A stretch of 54,362 nucleotides of DNA from DAOOVD01 sp035369845. Lineage in GTDB: Bacteria; Bacillota; Desulfotomaculia; Desulfotomaculales; Pelotomaculaceae. The position numbers and the translations under genes were made by a program. How positions within the stretch are numbered: the stretch's first letter is position 1; every line of letters begins with the position of its first letter. Shown here piece after piece: positions 50,503-54,362 of the stretch. The stretch lies in contig DAOOVD010000011.1 of the NCBI GenBank assembly GCA_035369845.1, forward strand, positions 1-54,362, in the 5' to 3' direction. Below the pieces are notes generated by a model that worked only from the letters and a program-made list of their open reading frames with translations, was not told the origin of the DNA and ran no database searches.

Positions 50503-50664
50503 CCAGTTTTTCTGGCCAGTCTCTGGTTTGAACGTCTTTCTGACATCCCACGTAATTAGTGTTCCATTTTGTATTCTGAAAACTATGTCCCCGAAAGTAA
50601 CCTTATTAATTTCTTCAACCTGTTGCTGGATTTCAGCAATGAGCTGTTCTGAAACCTTATACAA
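50482..50664 (-). CDS. YezD-like (DUF2292) small protein
   Basis: 60 residues: EQLIAEIQQQVEEINKVTFGDIVFRIQNGTLITWDVRKTFKP is the DUF2292 core almost in full. Family function unknown. It overlaps the preceding gene by 8 bp. Confidence 0.82.
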   Translation of the reverse strand: MYKVSEQLIAEIQQQVEEINKVTFGDIVFRIQNGTLITWDVRKTFKPETGQKNWRSKRKA

Positions 50665-50851
50665 TAGGCGCCACTCCCTTTTTAATCAATCGAAGTTTTT
50701 CAGGTTTAATGCGTATCCTGTGAAGTCTGCCGCCAGGTCCCTTACAAAATGCTTTGCCTTCGGCAGTATAATATTTGAATATAGCCCGGGCTCCTTTGTT
50801 TAGACCGGCTAGCACCAGGACCTTATCGCCAGGTTTGAATTTAGTAGCCAA
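50657..50851 (-). CDS. Small KOW-like / SH3-like protein
   Basis: 64 residues. MATKFKPGDKVLVLAGLNKGARAIFKYY and GGRLHRIRIKPEKLRLI look like a KOW or SH3-type barrel, basic, possibly nucleic-acid binding. Lies directly after the putative origin. Confidence 0.7.
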   Translation of the reverse strand: MATKFKPGDKVLVLAGLNKGARAIFKYYTAEGKAFCKGPGGRLHRIRIKPEKLRLIKKGVAPIV

Positions 50852-50926
50852 GATATCATCCCTTAATGTCGAATATTGTCGGCAAGGTATCTGTCCATAA
50901 TTTGGTAAATGGTTGTTTTTTAGAGT

Positions 50927-51197
50927 TGACGCACTACTAGTGCGTCAGATTTTTTACTCAAAAATCCTTATTTTACGCGGTTTTTTGCCTGTGGATAACT
51001 TGACGCACTAATTTTTTAATAGTGTAATGTATTTTTTTATACACCTTATACCCTATACCTTTAAAGGGTAAGGTATGTCGTATATAGAGATATTAATATA
51101 TTAGTGCGTCAGTGCGACATATTATATATTTATCCTTATATATCAAAGGTTCAGGCCTGACGCACTAGTGACGCACTAGTGACGCACTGACGCACTA
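50927..51197. other. Putative prophage replication origin (iterons plus DnaA box)
   Basis: The decamer TGACGCACTA occurs at 50927, 51001, 51158, 51169 and 51188 (plus) and inverted at 50938 and 51102, with a ninth-base variant at 51180 and a partial at 51111. The last four form a tight array with 8-11-bp steps. A perfect DnaA box TGTGGATAA lies at 50990-50998. Between is a very AT-rich stretch (51010-51145) with TACCCT...AGGGTA and TTTAAA. It follows the primase/helicase gene, a usual place for a phage origin. The array may bind a phage initiator. Confidence 0.75.
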
Positions 51198-54143
51198 ATC
51201 ATCCAAATTAAAGCTTTTTAATTTTATTACCTGTGGTCTTATGCCGCCCTCCATTACCTTACCTTTGACGTCATATCTTATTTTCCCACTATGATAGTAG
51301 GATTCAATTTTCCCCGAAGTTGCCCATTCACGTATAATCCTGCGACTACTTGAAAATCGTTCTTCCAAGAAGCGATTAACTACATCCCGGATGATATACA
51401 GGTTTATATCCTCCCGATATCCAATTCTGGAACCATACACGTTGTTAGATAACTTATCCTGGTTTTCTGCCAACCAATCAACAAATGCCTTCCAAGCCCG
51501 CTCTGACTCGCTGGCTTCTATTCGGGTAATCAAGCCGGCCAACACATGCCCGGCCGTTGCCATTGCTTCAGCTCTGGCCTGTTCCCACGATTCACCAAAA
51601 ACCCAGGCCGAAGCCAGATAATCAGCAGTCGCTATACAAGCGACTGCATCTATATGCGAATCAACCCTGTCCGGATAAGTTGCCCGAAAGGCAGTCTGGA
51701 ACTCCCGGTATGTGGTGAATATAGTCCCATAGTCGGCGGCCAACAACTGGCGAAGAAACTCAGGCCCGGCGTGTCCGTGGCACCGCGGCAAAAAATAGTA
51801 CAGGCTCTTGGCAAACTCCCGGTCATGCGCCAGGGGCCCGTCACAAACCTCCAGCACACGGGTCATAACTCCTTCCAGGGATCCTTCGTTGGATAGGGTC
51901 CCCTCGCCGGTGGACAATACAACAGTCCGCCAGGTGGCCAGGTCCTGCAGACCGGTCTTGGTTCCCCGGCCGCGGCCGCGGCCCTCACCCAAAATATAGA
52001 GCAGCGGGTTAATATCCCGTTTCTTAAATTGGTTCAATACTTCGCGTTCATTGACGGCAAGCGGTAGATCAGAGTGCAGGGCTGCTTTACGCTCCATGGC
52101 CGTGTGCGTAGCATCAAATGTTCCAAGAAGCTTGTCCGGATTCCCCCATACCGACATAGCCGCCCAGAGGGTAGCCGTTTTTCCGTCCTGGCTGTTGCCC
52201 CAGTTGTGCAGGATGAAATTCCGCTGCCCCAGGATCCGGAGGAGCGGCGCCGCGAAGCTGGCCGCCAGGATAAACCTGGCTTTTGGGGACTGCCGCAGGT
52301 ATTGCATGCGCGATATCCATTCTTCTCGTGCGCCGGCCGTGGTGAAGCCGGAAATGGTTCGCTGGCTGCCGTCGTCGTCAATGTCTATGCGGTATTTCAT
52401 GTTGAAATTCGGCAGGACAAATTCACGGTCTCCCCGCCAGCCAAGCTTTGACACCGCCTGGGCGACCGGTATAGCATCCTGGTTGATATCAGCCAGGGCA
52501 TCAAACCATTTGACCAGGTATTTAGCTGATTCTGATGAAACAGGGACACCAAAGTCAGCCAGGCGAAGTATTTTTCTGGCGTCGAAAACCGTTGACCGCG
52601 GAAACAATACCCGGCGCCAACCGTTTAAGTGCCGGAAGCAGATTTCAAGCTTTTCTGTTTCCGTGTCCACGTTGAAAAGCCGTTCTGAAATAATCACCGG
52701 GGCGCCGGCGGCTTTGTAAGTCATAATGTCACCGGAGCTTGTCTCTTTGACGAGTAGGACGCCTGAATTATGAAATTTAAAATTGGGCGGTAGTGCCAAA
52801 TCAAGCGGTAAGTCCGGTACAGTATCCCGGAGCATCCTGTTACCGGGCCTATCTGCGGTAGTTCCGCCGGCATGGTTGCCCGGTGACGATTCTACAACAT
52901 GCAAATGGCTGTCCTGGCGTTCCTGGCGTCGGTGCTGTTTAACCATTTTCTCCAGGTCGTTCAGGTTTACCCGGCCCTTGCAAACAGCCTTGAATTTGGC
53001 ATACTCGATCTGGTCATGTTTTTTTAGAACCGCCAGGGCTCCCAGGACATCTGGGACAAACACCGCTTCCGGCGTGGGCGTCGGTATGTTTCGGACAACG
53101 GCCCGGGCCTGGGCTACTTTTGACAGGCTCCAGCCACAGGGGGCCTGTACGCCGCAGCCTGCCGGCGGGCAGCCCTGAAACCCGATGGTTTTCTGGATGT
53201 AATCGCATGACTGCGGGTTCATGGCCAGGGCTTCGGCAATTTTTTTATCCGTATCCTCCGGTTTATAACGCGCTTGGTCGAGTGCAGAAACCTGGTGAGT
53301 TGCCTGGATGCCGTCTATGGCCCGGACGATGTTTGTCAAGGCAGCCAGCCATTCGTCGTATGTTATGCCGGAGGCATTCAGCTGGCAGTGTTGCAGGAAC
53401 CGGCAGTTTCGGAGCATAAGCTCGGCCGGACCGTCGGTCTGCCGGCGCTCGAATCCCGAGGTCCGGCTGGGGGGCGCAGTGCTGGTTTCGACCGGTGGCA
53501 GCAGGTCCTCAATTTCCGAAGGGTTGTATCTGATATCAGGCTGTTCAATAACCTGGGCCATAACCGGCTTATCTGGCAGTTTCCGGTTTAGTGTGCCCGG
53601 TACCCGAAGTACCCGGGTCAGGTCCGCGGTGGTGTCGATTTTCCAGCCACGCTGGGCAGCATTATTTTTTATTACGGCCTGTAGCTCTCGAAGCAAGCCA
53701 GCAGCCCGGGAGCGCTCCTCTGGCGTGTCGAATTCCCAGGGTTCTTTGAAAAGCCAATATACATGGATTCCGTACCCGCTCCAGACTACCAGAGAAGGCG
53801 GCAGCTCGTTCGGGAGCAGCCCCATGGCAGCCGGTATATCCGGCGGGAGTTCCTGGACCTTGTGGACCTGGTGTTTGATATCGATATCCACCCACAGGCC
53901 CGGAATGACCGCGATGTCCTCGTTTTTGGGCCGCTCGTACTGGCCCATGCTCCGGGCAGTTGCTCCTACGCCGAAATATACGTCATGGACGGCCGCCAGC
54001 TGGCCGGCAGTCGCGGACATTGCCTGGAGGTCACGGGCGGAAAACGGGTATGTTTTCCGCCCGGGCAATGTCCAAAGGTAAAGATAATATTTAGGGTCAA
54101 GGTATTCGTACAGGGAGGATAAAAAGTCGTGTATCTGTTTCAG
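51195..54143 (-). CDS. Phage primase-helicase (primase/polymerase domain plus DUF927)
   Basis: 982 residues if started at CTG 54141-54143, right behind AAGGAGGGGAGG; no ATG, GTG or TTG is in frame between there and TTG 54068, and the extra LKQIHDFLSSLYEYLDPKYYLYLWT is family-like. The N-terminal prim-pol region has PGLWVDIDIKH (metal Asp pair), SGYGIHVYW and TADLTRVLRVPGTLNRK. The C-terminal half (about 430-800) is DUF927 ATPase with Walker A GNSQDGKT. Its stop lies inside the iteron array. It probably unwinds and primes at that origin. Confidence 0.88.
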   Translation of the reverse strand: MKQIHDFLSSLYEYLDPKYYLYLWTLPGRKTYPFSARDLQAMSATAGQLAAVHDVYFGVGATARSMGQYERPKNEDIAVIPGLWVDIDIKHQVHKVQELPPDIPAAMGLLPNELPPSLVVWSGYGIHVYWLFKEPWEFDTPEERSRAAGLLRELQAVIKNNAAQRGWKIDTTADLTRVLRVPGTLNRKLPDKPVMAQVIEQPDIRYNPSEIEDLLPPVETSTAPPSRTSGFERRQTDGPAELMLRNCRFLQHCQLNASGITYDEWLAALTNIVRAIDGIQATHQVSALDQARYKPEDTDKKIAEALAMNPQSCDYIQKTIGFQGCPPAGCGVQAPCGWSLSKVAQARAVVRNIPTPTPEAVFVPDVLGALAVLKKHDQIEYAKFKAVCKGRVNLNDLEKMVKQHRRQERQDSHLHVVESSPGNHAGGTTADRPGNRMLRDTVPDLPLDLALPPNFKFHNSGVLLVKETSSGDIMTYKAAGAPVIISERLFNVDTETEKLEICFRHLNGWRRVLFPRSTVFDARKILRLADFGVPVSSESAKYLVKWFDALADINQDAIPVAQAVSKLGWRGDREFVLPNFNMKYRIDIDDDGSQRTISGFTTAGAREEWISRMQYLRQSPKARFILAASFAAPLLRILGQRNFILHNWGNSQDGKTATLWAAMSVWGNPDKLLGTFDATHTAMERKAALHSDLPLAVNEREVLNQFKKRDINPLLYILGEGRGRGRGTKTGLQDLATWRTVVLSTGEGTLSNEGSLEGVMTRVLEVCDGPLAHDREFAKSLYYFLPRCHGHAGPEFLRQLLAADYGTIFTTYREFQTAFRATYPDRVDSHIDAVACIATADYLASAWVFGESWEQARAEAMATAGHVLAGLITRIEASESERAWKAFVDWLAENQDKLSNNVYGSRIGYREDINLYIIRDVVNRFLEERFSSSRRIIREWATSGKIESYYHSGKIRYDVKGKVMEGGIRPQVIKLKSFNLDD

Positions 54144-54213
54144 GGGTTCCTCCCCTCCTTATCGGTTAGTAGACTAATTAGAGTTTGAAGCAATATCCGA
54201 ACAGACTGCGCAT

Positions 54214-54362
54214 TACTTCTCATCTTCCTTCCTTCCCAACAAGGTGTAAGTTTCTTTTGCGGGATCATCCCATCCATACCAAGGGTCAATATTGGCATTG
54301 AAACCATCGAGGACAATAACCCCTATAGCTTCATGGGTAGGCAATTGCTTGCTGATATTTAT
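54214..54362 (-). CDS. 3' end of an unidentified phage early gene (partial)
   Basis: An open frame enters from the right edge and stops at TAA 54214-54216: NISKQLPTHEAIGVIVLDG... DPWYGWDDPAKETYTLLGRKEDEK. At least 48 residues. No family recognised. It lies 70 bp upstream of the primase ribosome site, in the same direction. Confidence 0.6.

Noticed and set aside
50927..51197. Repeats as a CRISPR array
   Set aside because: Units are 10 bp, in both orientations, without uniform spacers; no cas genes.
53308..54081. 257-codon plus-strand frame opposite the primase
   Set aside because: Antisense shadow; Ser/Arg/Pro-rich with no motif.

Overview
The window looks like the chromosome of an anaerobic, probably spore-forming Gram-positive bacterium of the Peptococcaceae type (Desulfotomaculum/Pelotomaculum-like). 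The evidence is a tungsten-type aldehyde ferredoxin oxidoreductase (AOR) with its radical-SAM maturase, two iron-dependent alcohol dehydrogenases, sigma-54 control, a SleB-like hydrolase with LysM repeats, SLH-domain surface protein, and GGAGG-type ribosome binding sites with frequent TTG and GTG starts. The genus is inferred from gene content only.

Region 1 (1-10 kb) is an aldehyde/alcohol locus. It starts with a c-di-GMP-I riboswitch with terminator, facing left out of the window. Then come a MoaD-like sulfur carrier, a stand-alone LarC C-terminal domain, AOR, two Fe-type alcohol dehydrogenases, a GAF-PAS histidine kinase, an NtrC-type sigma-54 activator, and a second MoaD-like protein. Good -24/-12 promoters lie before AOR and before both alcohol dehydrogenases. 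Another lies before the AOR-cofactor radical-SAM maturase at 17.4-18.6 kb. The most coherent reading is a sigma-54 regulon for tungsten-dependent aldehyde and alcohol metabolism, probably run by the kinase/activator pair coded inside it.

Region 2 (10-23 kb) is mostly host genes: zinc-ribbon proteins, a HAD-type 5'(3')-deoxyribonucleotidase, a LysM/SleB hydrolase under a c-di-AMP riboswitch, an RNase H-like protein, an SLH protein, tRNA-Thr(CGT), a small siroheme reductase with a Cys-rich partner, a tandem HD/HD-GYP protein, a cation diffusion facilitator and an O6-alkylguanine methyltransferase. An AT-rich islet at 15.0-16.9 kb carries a two-TM protein, a 5'-truncated DUF3800 gene and unexplained structured sequence.

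Region 3 (about 23.2 kb to the right edge) is a prophage, mostly transcribed right to left and continuing beyond the window. It combines a lambda-like head and packaging module (Nu1, GpA, gpW-like, portal, ClpP-type protease, decoration, capsid) with a P2-like contractile tail (sheath, tube, gpE/E' with a -1 frameshift site, tape measure, gpX, gpD, gpV, frameshifted gpU, gp25, gpJ, gpI, fibre). A lysis module follows (two holin types, amidase, SPOR-tailed subtilase). The early end has a DUF927-type primase/helicase and, just past its 3' end, an iteron array with a perfect DnaA box that looks like a replication origin. Cargo genes include an AT-rich, oppositely oriented SDH-type serine protease with a small partner, and two small genes with their own terminators beside the terminase.
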